A DNA stretch of 64,000 nucleotides from Osedax fenrisi (lineage: Eukaryota > Annelida > Polychaeta > Sabellida > Siboglinidae). How positions within the stretch are numbered: position 1 is the stretch's first letter; every line of letters begins with the position of its first letter. The stretch covers positions 4,104,545 to 4,168,544 of the forward strand of contig OZ025239.1 in the NCBI GenBank assembly GCA_964019155.1, read 5' to 3'. Below are positions 21,690 through 33,311 of the stretch, piece after piece. Below the pieces are notes generated by a model that was not told the DNA's origin, did not search any database, and worked only from the letters and a program-made list of their open reading frames with translations. The translations under genes were made by a program, and so were the position numbers.

Positions 21690-23462
21690 TACATTACTCT
21701 ATGTGTATATACGCATATACGTATTATTTGTATCTGAATATAAATTATATATCACTGTCAATAATTCATTGAAAGGTATATATAATCACTGAATGTAAAG
21801 AGCCTATAACGGAGTACTTGTTTTTAGCGCGCAGAATTGATCAAGGTAATGTCCTTGTATAGATTACGCATGTCCTTTAATATTTTCGTTGGGAATATCC
21901 TAATTATATGTGTATGTGTGTGAGTGTACGAAGTATCTACGTACTACGTACTTAACGTACAGTGTACGTATCAAACTGTACGAGTAAAATACACACGTAT
22001 TAATTCACATAGTATACAGTCTTATAAAATTACAAAGTAATGCTTATATATTTATATATATATATATATACATTTAATATAGATATATGCATAAACATTT
22101 GTTAAAAAAATTCAAATAATATAAATAATAAAAAACTCTAGTTCTCCCTTCAGTGAATAAATATAGGAATAAATAAAAACCACTAAACACAGTAAATAAA
22201 ATTGTATTCTATATTACTATAATAATTATTTATTGGGGATATTATTTGTAAGATAATTTCAATTTAAACTAATCGTTTTAGTCAATTATGTATCCAATTT
22301 AGAATTACATTATTTTTACTCGCTAGGATATATTTATTATTTTTACTCGCTAGGAGTTTTTATTTTGAATATATGATTGACAGCCAATGTTTTGTTTATT
22401 TCTGAATATCAAAGATGTGATTATCAAATTAATAAACGTAAAGGTTATATTATATTATAATATACTATATATTTAATTGTTCGACACTTTATTATAATAA
22501 TGGTTAATATTAACTCACTAATTAGTAATTAAATTAGGTATTACTTAAATTAAGTGTTTAATTTGTCCTAATTAAATTTCAAATTTAATACATGTCAATA
22601 TAATTTAATTATTATTGTTGATTTAATTATTATTCATTGTTGATTTAATTATAGTGATCCTTATTATTTATTGTATAATAATTATACAAATTAATAATAT
22701 AATTATAAATTTTGATTAAATTGATACGCACGTATTACTTTAATTTATTTAATGATTTCTAAAGGTTGCACCGTGCAATAATGTAAATATAAACTACATA
22801 TGAATCATTACAATTTAGTCACCCTAAATATTAATTATTTTTATAAATAATTTCTAGTGTAAATCCGTGAATGGTTTCGCAGAGAAAAATACACTTGAAA
22901 TAGAAGTTACCACAAGTACCAGAATTATATATATCGTATGGGTCTGTATTTCATGTTGTATATATACAGTTTACATATACACTACACTAGGTTATAATAT
23001 GAACTTGTGACATCATTATGATGATCATAAATGTATAAATATTGAATATTAAAAATGACTAAAATATACGGTTCTTTATAAATATAAGAATTATATATAT
23101 ATATATATATATATATATTCCATTACATAAATATAATAATAATATTTATAAAAATTGATTTTTTTTATATTAGTTTTCTAGTATAGTTATATATATATAA
23201 TTTTTTCCATCTAAAGGGCTTCACAATAATATGTTATATTTTCTTGTGTTTTCGCCCATATATATATATTATTTTACTATACAGATTAAATATAGAATAT
23301 ATTATATTTATATGTATTAATTATGATACATGTATTAATAAGTTTGTTAAAGCACACAGGGTAACGACATGGACGGTAATAATGTAATAATGAATACTAC
23401 TATAACTCGAGATGCTTGTGTATATGTTAGTTAAATATAAATATAAAAGTAATATAAATATA
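21690..23462. other. AT-rich non-coding stretch
   Basis: Contains a 27-bp direct repeat (TTATTTTTACTCGCTAGGA at about 22312 and 22339), (AT)n near 22050-22070 and 23093-23118, and a TACGTAC-rich patch near 21937-21985. No gene supported. Confidence 0.5.
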
Positions 23463-23464
23463 TA

Positions 23465-23687
23465 GGGGAGACTAGTATATTATGTCAGCATTAGGGTGTA
23501 CCTTAATTCGTACCAATGTATTAAACACGTTTTAAATATCTAATCATTAATATTTTTTAAATTTGTTTTATTTGTCATACAGATAATTGTATATATATAT
23601 ATTTATTAAAAGTAATTTGTATTAAAAACGTTATAAAATCTCTAATAATTAATATTTTTTTAATTTGTTTTATTTTTCATAAATATA

Positions 23688-23738
<51 letters not shown>

Positions 23739-23818
23739 ATAACATTGTCATAGAAAATATGTCCAGTTAAAAACTTGTTTATAAAAAATAGATATATTAT
23801 ATATATTATATACAAATT

Positions 23819-23860
<42 letters not shown>

Positions 23861-24278
23861 ATAACATTTTCATACATATAATTGTATATATATATTTTCT
23901 TAACATTGTCATAGAAAATATTTTCAGTTAAAAACTTGTTTATAACATATAATTTTTTCATTTTTACCGTGATTCATACTACTTTTAATATATTTTTTTT
24001 ATAAATTTTATAAATTATTGAATAATTAATATATAAATGGATTATAACTTATAAGTTATACATATATGTAATATAAATAATCAAGTTTATAACATATATT
24101 GATTGGTATACAAAAGACTGTATGCATTAATAACAGTGACATTTATAATATACTTCAAAATTGTAATAATATAATAAATATTTACATTTAAAAAATTAAT
24201 TTTGTTGATTAAATATTTGCAAAGTGTAATATTTTAGGTATTCCTAATTATGGCAGGTACGAATTAAGGTAGTCTCCC

Positions 24279-24279
<1 letters not shown>
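23465..24279. mobile_element. TA-flanked MITE, family 4 (TACCTTAATTCGTACC ends)
   Basis: Left end GGGGAGACTAGTATATT then, after about 30 bp, TACCTTAATTCGTACC. Right end reversed GGGGAGACTACCTTAATTCG. TA lies outside both ends (23463-23464, 24280-24281). The left end appears to carry an extra insert of about 30 bp between GGGGAGACTA and CCTTAATTCG. The interior holds (AT)n tracts at 23694-23736 and 23820-23858 and a short repeated block (GATAACATTGTCATAGAAAA type, near 23737 and 23905). No coding frame. Confidence 0.75.
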
Positions 24280-24319
<40 letters not shown>

Positions 24320-24440
24320 TGTACTGGTTGACTATAGTCAACCAAGTATACTTGGTTCAAGTACAACACTGGTTTATTTATTAACACCACGTAATATTGA
24401 AACGGGGCATCAGATACCATTAACATTAATATATATATAC

Positions 24441-24518
<78 letters not shown>

Positions 24519-24725
24519 GTATACAATTTATTTATTTTAACTTTTATTTATATTAAATATAAATAATATATAACTATAGTTTTATAATAATAGTTTTATA
24601 ATACTTATTATAACATAAAATATTATAGTTATTTTTTAAATTATAATTTATATCTATAAAATATATATATTATATATATACTTGAGTATTTAAATATCAA
24701 TAATTTACATATATATATGTACTAT

Positions 24726-24762
24726 AGTAATATCAAAGCCTAAATGGCTTTGGTAATATTCT
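24726..24762. repeat. Hairpin-forming inverted repeat
   Basis: AATATCAAAGCC, a 5-base spacer TAAAT, then GGCTTTGGTAATATT; nearly perfect arms of about 14 bp. Confidence 0.8.
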
Positions 24763-24825
24763 ATATACGAGTATGTAAATGAATAAAGTGATGTCCTCTA
24801 TAGTATGTCCACCCCACTATTACGC

Positions 24826-24839
24826 ATGCGCGATATTTT
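24826..24839. promoter_or_regulatory. NRF-1-like motif (weak)
   Basis: ACGCATGCGCGA resembles the palindromic NRF-1 consensus (GCGCATGCGC), rare in such AT-rich DNA. No transcript or gene start can be tied to it. Confidence 0.2.
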
Positions 24840-25042
24840 ATTACCGAGCGTCACTTGTCCTTTATTAAGGTCACGCGTTATAACAGTACACTGTAGGCTA
24901 ATTGCTTCATGGGAATACATACTGTACAAGTATTGTATACAATACTTACTTATATTGTACAGTGATATCATTATTTATAAATAATATAATGTACAAATTA
25001 TGTATTTTCTACATTTAATATATAAACATAATCTATCATATA

Positions 25043-26134
25043 CACTGTTAGAAATAAGAGTTTTCCAGTGTTTGTTAAAATATAGAAAACTCTTTTTTCA
25101 TAATGTAGAAAACTCTTTATTTAAAAACAGTTTTCTATCTATTAATACGGCCAAATACTCTACAAAAGAGTATTCCATATCATAACACATATAAAAACTA
25201 TAGTTTTTAGTTATAGTTTATAGTTTGGGTATACCAAACTATACCTTATAGAATACTCTTTTTATATGATGTAGAAAACTCTTTTTATATGATGTAGAAA
25301 ACTCTTTTTATATAATATCGAATACTCTTTTTATATAATATAGAATACTCTTTTCTGTAGAATTGATGTAAATATTACCTACATTATAGTTATATTAATT
25401 ATTTAATATTGAACAAATAAAATATTATACCTTTTATTTATTTTAATATATTGATTATATTGTTATTTATCAAAATTAATAATTAATTATTTTTTTAATT
25501 GAATATTTTAGTTAATATACTACTTTAATAAATACAATATTTATTTTAAAAACTTAAATCATTAAGTATCCTATAGATTTTTCAAAATATCAACTACAAT
25601 TGTAATCATAATTACATTGATAATACAATTAGAATTCAGGTTGAATAATTGATCGATATTGAATATTGTAGCAATTGAATTCAATATTAATATTGATTAA
25701 ATATTGTATTCAATATTACAATATTATTATTATTTAATTTAAGTTTTAAATCTAACTTAAATGAAATTATATAAAATATTGTAATATACAAGTTAATATT
25801 TCATGTTACGATACTATTGACTACACTAAGATACTAATATTTATTTTAATATTTTATTTTATATCTAAACCCACATCAACAACTTAACTTATTAATAGCT
25901 AGAATAATATTTTAGTAAATAGTTTTCATATGTATTAATAACTAGAAAACTCTTTCAGTAAAGAGTTTTTATATTTATTAAAAGTTAGAATACTGTTTTG
26001 GTAAAGAGTTTTTATATTTATTAAAAGCTATTAAAAGAGTTTTCTATTTGCTTAATGCTCGAAAAGAGTTCTAATACAGGGACACTTGGAAAACTCTTTT
26101 TCGGTGGTATAGAAAACTCTTTTTTCTAACAGTG
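25043..26134. mobile_element. CACTG-ended MITE built of repeated AGAAAACTCTTTT motifs
   Basis: Left end CACTGTTAGAAATAAGAGTT; right end, reversed, CACTGTTAGAAAAAAGAGTT; TA directly outside both ends (25041-25042, 26135-26136). The word GAAAACTCTTTTT or its complement occurs more than a dozen times, including a tandem set with a unit of about 23 bp at 25250-25350, and again near 25945-26125. A 61-codon frame at 25000-25185 crosses the left end and is accidental. No transposase. CACTG ends recall CACTA-type elements, but the flank fits TA rather than a clear 3-bp duplication. Confidence 0.75.
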
Positions 26135-26539
26135 TATGTTATACATTTACAAATATTAGAGTACATATATATATATATATATATTCTATAAAGTTTTAAC
26201 ATAGAAAATGTATGACTATATGTGTGTGTAAGTCTTAAGGATCTGGCGAATTCGCTAGATCTTTAAGACTTACACACACGTTAACGTGAGAACCTATTTC
26301 AAAAATATAAATAGTTGTATGTATCATATACCATTAAATATACGTTATAACATAATTGTTCAACGTGATATTAATTATATAAGAAGTATAAGTATAATGA
26401 CGGAAACCGGTAAATGATACAGGATTATGGTGTTGCCTGCAAGCTATATATAGACATTCCGACAACAATGCGGCAATGGGTAAAAGGTAGAATTATTAAA
26501 ATGCGTTATATCGTTATTAAAATAATTAATATATACATG

Positions 26540-26592
<53 letters not shown>

Positions 26593-26843
26593 GATATTAT
26601 ATATATAATGTGTAAGTATAATATACACATATGTAAGTCTTATATAATATATTTATTATTACATATAATAATTAATGTATGCATATACAATTCACATTGT
26701 GCATATATGTACAATGTGTAAATCACTTGTGTATTAGGATTCAAAGCGATAGGACGTGTTTTTGATTTTATAGAATTATTCAATAGACCGTGAACAATAC
26801 AGACAGATAAGTGATTTTATTTTATTTGTGTGTATCTATACGT

Positions 26844-27177
26844 ATAAATTAATAGTTGTAAAACAAATTAATATCATATATAATTATTATGCATGTACAT
26901 TTATATATTAGATTATTTATTATGCAATGATATATGTTGATATATAAATAAACTATTGAGTGTATAAATATACCTATACAGATACTCTGTTGTTATTGAA
27001 TATTTAATATAAAATGACAAATATATGCATATAAATTAATAGTAGTAAAACAAATTAATATCAGCTATAACTATAATATAAATATATTTAGATATTAAAT
27101 TATTTATTATGTAATAATATACTTTTACATATAAATAAACTATTGAATATATAAATATACTAGATACCTTTTATTTT
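26844..27177 (+). repeat. Two-copy 187-bp repeat in the LINE 5' leader
   Basis: ATAAATTAATAGTTGTAAAA at 26844 recurs as ATAAATTAATAGTAGTAAAA at 27031; AACTATTGAG at 26951 recurs at 27138; the offset is 187 bp throughout. Tandem monomers in LINE 5' UTRs can carry the promoter; that role here is inference. Confidence 0.8.
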
Positions 27178-27181
27178 TATT

Positions 27182-27919
27182 ATGTCATCTAGAATGACAC
27201 ATTTAGAATTGTCAACATCAATTAAGGATTATATAAAGGAATTATTTGAAGGTAATATTAAACAGATTTTAGAAAATAATACTGAAACAATAATTAAACT
27301 TAATGAAAAAATTGATGAATTAATCATAAAAATAGATAATATAGATAAAAAAAATAATAATAACAATACCACATATGCAGATATTACATCTAAACAATTA
27401 CTTAATATTGAAAGTACTATTAAAAAGACAATCAATAAAAATATTTCAGAAATTAATGGTGATAATTTAAAAAACAAATCAATAATAATATATAATGCTA
27501 ATGAAAGTGACTTCGCAGATAATAAAAGTAAATATGATACTGGATTAAAACTTGTAAATAATATAATTAAGACTGTTACAGATGATTCTATATGTAATAA
27601 TGTAATTAAGTTCCATAGATTAGGAAAACGAAATGATGTAAAGATACAAAATAATAAAATTAGACCTATAAAAGTAATTTTTAAAAATGAAATTGATAAA
27701 ATTAATATAATCAAACATGCATTTAAATTAAAAGATTCTGAATATAATAAAGTTGGTATAACACATGAATTTTCTATAGATCAACTTAATATTCAATCAG
27801 ACCTAATAAAAAAGGCAAAAAGTAAGTCAACTGATGATGTTAAATATAAAGTAATATTTATAAATAATTCCTTTAAAACAATATCTATAGTATCTGAATC
27901 ACAACAGTATGATGAATAA
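27182..27919 (+). CDS. LINE ORF1 protein, 245 aa
   Basis: The ORF1 protein of such LINEs binds the element RNA and forms the particle that accompanies reverse transcription. Residues about 20-60 are a Lys/Asn/Ile-rich coiled-coil segment (IKELFEGN-like; KLNEKIDELIIKIDNIDKK). Residues about 95-215 resemble the RRM-like or esterase-less ORF1 core of CR1-type elements: KSIIIYNANES, KFHRLGKRN, RPIKVIFKNE, AFKLKDSEYNKVGITHEFS. The frame is open with no defects. Its TAA overlaps the ORF2 start by 11 bp (ATGATGAATAA at 27909-27919), which suggests coupled or reinitiated translation of ORF2. Codons are extremely A/T-ended. Start chosen at the first ATG, four codons before a second one. Confidence 0.75.
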   Translation: MSSRMTHLELSTSIKDYIKELFEGNIKQILENNTETIIKLNEKIDELIIKIDNIDKKNNNNNTTYADITSKQLLNIESTIKKTINKNISEINGDNLKNKSIIIYNANESDFADNKSKYDTGLKLVNNIIKTVTDDSICNNVIKFHRLGKRNDVKIQNNKIRPIKVIFKNEIDKINIIKHAFKLKDSEYNKVGITHEFSIDQLNIQSDLIKKAKSKSTDDVKYKVIFINNSFKTISIVSESQQYDE

Positions 27920-30889
27920 TACAATTCAAAACACAGCTTATTATACTATTAAGGAATATAATAATATACATAATACGTTAAATATAACTATATTGATGCT
28001 AAACATTAGAAGTTTCAATAAAAATAGCAATACATTTAATATATTTTTGGATACATTAGTCAGTAAACCAGATATAATAGTACTAACTGAAACATGGTTA
28101 ACTGATACTGATGATCCTTCAATATATCTAACAGATTACAAAATGTTTAAAACAAATCGTATACTAAAAATTAAAAAAAAAGGTGGAGGAGTTGCAATTT
28201 TTGCTCACAAACATTTAGATTGTTTATATATAGAAGACTTATCAACAGCAATTGATGATGACTTAGAAATAATCAGTATACAATTAAATTTAAAATTTAA
28301 ATATAAACCTATAATAATCACAGGGTTGTATAAAACACCAAATATTAATAGAACTATCTTTAATGATTTCTTTTATAATTTGTTTTTAAAATATATTAAT
28401 TCTGAATTTTTTATTTGTGGTGATTTTAATATTGATTTTTTAGATGTTTTTAATCCATTCACAATTTATTTTAATAATACCATTTCACAATTAGGCCTAA
28501 ATAATTTAATAAAAATACCAACTAGATTATCAACTTATAAGAATTCATTAATAGATAACATATTAACAAATAGTAATTCAATTTTATTGAATGGTGTTAT
28601 TAATACAGATATATCTGATCATTCTGTTATATTTACTACTTTGAATATAAAAAATAACTATACTAAAAGTTGTGACTATGTATATATCAGAAATATGCAT
28701 AATATTAATGCATTAGTAAATACATTATCGATTTACAAATGGGACTATTTTTACACAATTACAGATCCTTCTATATGCTATGATGAATTAGTAATACAAT
28801 TAAATGAAATGTTTAATAAATTTTGTCCCATATCTAGAAAAAAAAAAAATAAAAATAGTATTAACAATCCATGGCTTACAAGTAAATTGAAAAATGCAAT
28901 AAGAAAAAAAAATAAATTATTTAACACATATAAAACTAAAAACTGCCCTATCACATTTATTAAATATAAAAAACTAACAAATAAAATTAATAAAAATATA
29001 AAATATGAAAAAAATAAATATTACTCAAATATTTTTTCAAATTGTAATCAAAAAGAAAATTGGACACATTTGAACACTATAATTAATCAAAATGTTGATG
29101 AATTACCCAAAATACTTAAATATGAAGGAAAAGAAATTATAAATATAAAAGATCAATGTGAACATTTTAATAATTATTTTTCAAATGTGGGTTTTAAAAT
29201 AAATGAAAGTTTTTTAAATAAAAATATGACTAATGATAATTTGATTAGTGATAACATGACTAGTGATAATATGACTAATGATAATATAACTAATGATAAT
29301 GATTTTAGATATTTTTTAAACTCTATTGAGAACAGTTTTTATTTTTTACCTATTACTGATAAGGAAATAATTAATATTACACTTAATATGAAATCTAAAT
29401 CATCCAAAGATATAAATAACTGGGACATGAAATTAATCAAGCTTTTAATAAATTCTATTGCTAAACCATTAGAATATTTATTTAATTTATGCTTGGCTAA
29501 TTCTGAATTTCCTGATAATATGAAAATTGCTATCATTAAACCAGTATTTAAAGCAAATGATAAAAAACAGATAATCAACTATAGACCCATTTCATTACTA
29601 CCGCAAATTAGTAAAATCTTCGAAAAAATAATTTATAATAGAATGATGGACTTTATATATAAAAATAAAATAATTAATGATAACCAATATGGATTTATTG
29701 AAAAATCCAATACTACCCTTTCACATTTTAACTTACAACATTTTTTATTTACTAAACATAGTTTAAATAAAAAAATTGCTACGCTATTTTTAGACCTTAA
29801 AAAAGCGTTCGATGTTGTAGACCATGACATTTTATTAAAAAAATTAGAATACTGTGGTTTTAGGGGTCATGTAAATGTGTTTTTAAAAAATTATTTATTA
29901 GATAGAAAGTTAAAACTCGAATAAATAATACTGTATCATCTGTTAGAAATGTACGTTTTGGTGTTCCTCAGGGATCAGTATCAGGTCCATTATTTTTTAT
30001 AATATTTATTAATGACATATCAAATATATTTAATAATGATGATAATATAAATTTAAATATATATGCAGATGACACATCACTCTCTATATTTGCAAATTCA
30101 AATGAAGAATTGAGTAGTAATATGCAATTATATTTAGATAGATTATGTCATTGGTTTAATATAAATAAATTAAAATTGAATATTGAAAAAACTAAAATAC
30201 TTCCTTATTTTAATACAAAAATTATAAATAATATAAATTTAAATAATGCGAACATAGAAATAGTAGATAGGTATACGTTTTTAGGTATTATATTAGATAG
30301 TAATTTAACATATTCGTTTCATATTATAAATTTGTGTAATAAATTATCAAAAATTGTATATCTTTTTCGGAAGCTAAAATTTCTTAACATACGCAATTTA
30401 ATTATATTATATAATTCACTATTTTTATCAAATATGTCATATGGAATAGAAATATGGGGTAATGTTTATGAAGATAGATTAAAAAAACTAGTATTAATAC
30501 AAAAAAAAACAATTCGAATTATCAATAAAAATATGATAGACAAGTCTCAATTACCTCTGATTCGTTTATCACACACTAATAATATGTTTAAATATAATTC
30601 TATTTTAAAATTGAATGAACTCATATCTTTTAGAATAATATTATTTTTATATAACCTTTTACATAATAACTATAACATTAATCTAGATTCATTTTTTATT
30701 TATAATAAAGACAAATCAAGATTTATTTTACCATTAATGAAAACAACGAAATTTCAAAACACAATTTTTTTTAAAGGCCCAAAATACTATAATAATATAA
30801 TGAGTAATAATATATTAAAATCTGAAAATATACATAATATACACAAATTAAAAAAAGTATTAAAGAATTACTTTTTAAATAAATATTAG
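27909..30889 (+). pseudogene. LINE ORF2 endonuclease/reverse transcriptase with one frameshift
   Basis: The N-terminal APE-like endonuclease (about residues 20-260) shows LNIRSFNKN, PDIIVLTETWL, GGGVAIFAH, CGDFNIDF, LIDNILTNS and SDHSVIF. The reverse transcriptase shows FKANDKKQIINYRPISLLPQ, ISKIFEKIIYNRM, NQYGFIEKSNTT, LFLDLKKAFDVVDHDILL (about 530-660). At 29901-29924 the frame ends (DRKLKLE then TAA). One frame over it continues with RFGVPQGSVSGPL, IYADDTSLSIF and RLCHWFNINKLKLN to the stop at 30889. A one-base loss near 29910 explains this. All catalytic motifs survive, so it is a young, singly disabled copy. The APE plus DLKKAFD/YADD pattern places it in the CR1/L2/Jockey group; finer placement is not possible by eye. 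Confidence 0.85.
29223..29303 (+). repeat. 15-bp tandem repeat inside ORF2
   Basis: ATGACTAATGATAAT-type units repeat about five times and encode the NMTNDN/NMTSDN/NITNDN series in the linker between endonuclease and reverse transcriptase. Confidence 0.8.
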
Positions 30890-30964
30890 TTTTTATATTT
30901 TAGCATTTTAATAAATTTTAATATTTTTAATCTTCGTCAATTTTTAAAATTTTTATATTTAAAA

Positions 30965-31200
30965 CTACTTGGGTCATATTTATGTTATTATATTTTTATA
31001 ATTTTTTATAATTTTATTCGCACTTTTTTGTTATATAATTGTTTGCACAAGTTTTAAACATACTTTATTTTAATTTGTATATACTAAACCATTTGAATCA
31101 TTTTATGTTATTACATTTCAATAATTTTTTATTATTTTATTCGCACTTTTTGTTTTATATTTGTTTGCACAAGTTTTAACACATTTTATTTTATTAGTTT
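30965..31200 (+). repeat. Two-copy 123-bp repeat in the LINE 3' UTR
   Basis: ATTCGCACTTTTTTG at 31016 and ATTCGCACTTTTTG at 31139, each with similar flanks (TTATGTTATTA before, GTTTGCACAAGTTTTA after). Confidence 0.8.
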
Positions 31201-31437
31201 ATTTAATGGATTGATGAAACATGATGAAATACGCTGAGGGACATTATTTGTATTATTAATATTATTCTCTTTATATATATTTCTTTACTCTTATTATATT
31301 GAATTCTAGTACACAAGTCTTATTATTATTGTATAAATGTCCCAAAGCTATTATATTCATATACTATGGAGGTATCGACTTAATAAAGCTACTTATAGCT
31401 TTCAATGATCCTCCTTAGACAATTGTCTATAAACTGA

Positions 31438-31462
31438 TTTCATTCATTCATTCATTCATTCA

Positions 31463-31466
<4 letters not shown>
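31438..31466 (+). repeat. (TTCA)n tail of the LINE
   Basis: Seven TTCA units end the element. Short tandem tails are usual for CR1/L2-type LINEs and mark the 3' end used to prime insertion. Confidence 0.9.
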
Positions 31467-31505
<39 letters not shown>

Positions 31506-31912
31506 TTGTATATTGTATACAAAAATGCAAAATGTGCATTGTATATGCATACATACATTATTATATGTAATAATACATATATTATATTTTATAATTATTA
31601 TATATTTATATATCAAAATAGTAGTAGCATATATACAGATATGTGTAAATGAATGCTTAATATTATCAAATTGTAGATAAATAATTATATAATACTATTT
31701 GTATTATAAATATATAGTTAATAATATATAGGAAATATATATAAGAAAAAAATTATATATATATTATAAAAAAATATATATATTTTATTAAAATAGTAGT
31801 AGCCTATATATAGATATGTATAAATGAATGCATAATATTATACAAATTGTATATAAATAATTATATAATACTATTTGTATTATAAATATATAAGTAATAA
31901 TATATAAGAAAA

Positions 31913-31956
<44 letters not shown>

Positions 31957-32084
31957 AAGTATAATATGTATATAAATAATTATAGAATACCATTTGTATT
32001 ATAAATGTATAGTTAATAATATATAGGAAATAGATATAAGACAAAAATTATATATATATTATAACAAATTATTTATATTTTATT

Positions 32085-32132
<48 letters not shown>

Positions 32133-32140
32133 AATAAATA

Positions 32141-32381
32141 AACATGTGCATTTACCAATATACCTTCGGGTCCAAGCAATTCTATGAACATATTCTTCAA
32201 TACATTTTGGCATATCGTAGTTTACAACATGCTGAACTTTCCGTGACTTATTTAATCAACGTGTTGCAATAGAGGTATATATATATTATATATATGTATA
32301 TATATATATATAGAGTAACCTATCAGAGCATTTTTCTATTAATTGTTGGTGTCTAGATCTATTCGGAGAAAGATACATATT
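32141..32381 (-). pseudogene. DEAD-box helicase fragment (Vasa/DDX3-like), array copy 1
   Basis: On the minus strand 32274-32145 reads SIATR, stop, LNKSRK then VQHVVNYDMP, KCIEEYVHRI, AWTRRYIGKCT. In DEAD-box RNA helicases of the DDX3/Vasa type this is motif V (ATRGLD) and motif VI (HRIGRTGR), in helicase domain 2. Here TGA replaces the motif V glycine codon and HRIGRTGR has become HRIAWTRR, so ATP hydrolysis residues are lost. After an (AT)n interruption, 32381-32312 reads SPNRSRHQQLIEKCSDRL, which may correspond to the preceding GDRxQxQRE region. It is a decayed exon fragment. The same stop occurs in all copies, so it was dead before amplification. Assignment of the VI region is firm; that of the upstream part is tentative. 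Confidence 0.8.
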
Positions 32382-32398
32382 ATTAAAATGAAATATAT

Positions 32399-32526
32399 TA
32401 TAAAGTGAAGTCTACAGATATGAAGATTAACGTACTATACATTTATATTGAAGTTAATTACATTTAATTCACTTCAATATAAATGTATATTATATTAATC
32501 GTCATATCTTTAGACTTCACTTTATA
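32399..32526. repeat. Hairpin H4 of the array unit (representative copy)
   Basis: About 128 bp: TATAAAGTGAAGTCTACAGA at one side and its near-complement at the other, with an inner pair ACATTTATATTGAAGT/ACTTCAATATAAATGT. Present once per unit. Confidence 0.9.
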
Positions 32527-32554
32527 AAAAGTATATATATACACACACACACAT

Positions 32555-32644
<90 letters not shown>

Positions 32645-32658
32645 GCAAATTATAAAAC

Positions 32659-32759
32659 AATGCATGGATATTAAATATTGATCGGTCTATTGATGATACT
32701 ATTTCTGAGGCGATTTGGTGACTTCACAATGACGGATAGCCTAGAATAACTGTTATAAT
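32659..32759. repeat. 101-bp internal repeat, copy 1 of the unit
   Basis: AATGCATGGATATTAAATAT to AGAATAACTGTTATAAT. Its partner at 34011-34111 has the same length with scattered substitutions. On the minus strand both read open through SVIVKSPNRLRNSIINRP or a near variant, so it might be another gene fragment. Confidence 0.8.
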
Positions 32760-32839
32760 GTTCCAACTGGTCATTTCTAAGATCACCTCTATATAGGGTT
32801 ATCTAAAGAATAGGGTTAACCGAAAATTTAGATATTATA

Positions 32840-32900
<61 letters not shown>

Positions 32901-33052
32901 TAGTTAAATAGTTAAATAGTTATATATTCTTCATGCAATTTGGTTTACATTATACTGATAGAAACATTAAATTATATATATATATATATATTTATAAATA
33001 TATATATATTCCTAAATATAATGTTATGAAATTAATAAAACCTATAAAACAC

Positions 33053-33092
33053 ACACATTTGTTATAACTGTTGTATACAATAGTTATAACAA

Positions 33093-33098
<6 letters not shown>
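33053..33098. repeat. Hairpin H2 of the array unit (representative copy)
   Basis: ACACATTTGTTATAACT and its exact complement AGTTATAACAAATGTGT flank a TTGTATACAA core (46 bp in all). One copy per unit, followed by (AT)n. Confidence 0.95.
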
Positions 33099-33130
<32 letters not shown>

Positions 33131-33176
33131 TAAAAATGAATATTATTATGTATCGGAGTTATTTCTAATGAAATAC

Positions 33177-33220
33177 AGTGCTATTATTATTAGTATATAT
33201 ATACTAATAATAATAGCACT
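33177..33220. repeat. Palindrome H3 of the array unit (representative copy)
   Basis: A perfect loop-less 44-bp palindrome, AGTGCTATTATTATTAGTAT then TATATACT and the complementary arm. One per unit; some units add one TA in the centre. Confidence 0.95.
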
Positions 33221-33311
33221 ATATATATATAATATATATGAAAATATATATTTCACAAAGTATACTTGGGAAGTGATGAGACAAGTAACTGCATTTATGT
33301 TCTGACGACGA

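Larger units (their letters stand above)
24282..25042. other. AT-rich stretch with a small GC-richer patch
   Basis: Long (AT)n tracts (24284-24317; 24444-24515). The patch at about 24735-24900 is richer in GC and includes a CGCATGCGCG word; no frame could be supported in it. Confidence 0.5.
26716..31466 (+). mobile_element. CR1/L2/Jockey-group LINE inserted in the first array unit
   Basis: Array sequence stops matching the other units at about 26716 and resumes at about 31495 (TTTGTATATTGTATACAAAA), which defines a 4.75-kb insertion. It has a 5' leader with a two-copy repeat, ORF1, an overlapping ORF2, a 3' UTR with another two-copy repeat, and a (TTCA)n tail. It ends in (AT)n, so a target duplication cannot be resolved. 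No other unit in the window carries it, so it inserted after the array was established, or into an edge unit not used as a template for amplification. Confidence 0.85.

Noticed and set aside
25000..25185. 61-codon plus frame at the CACTG element
   Set aside because: It crosses the element boundary and consists of the repeated GAAAACTC motif; accidental.
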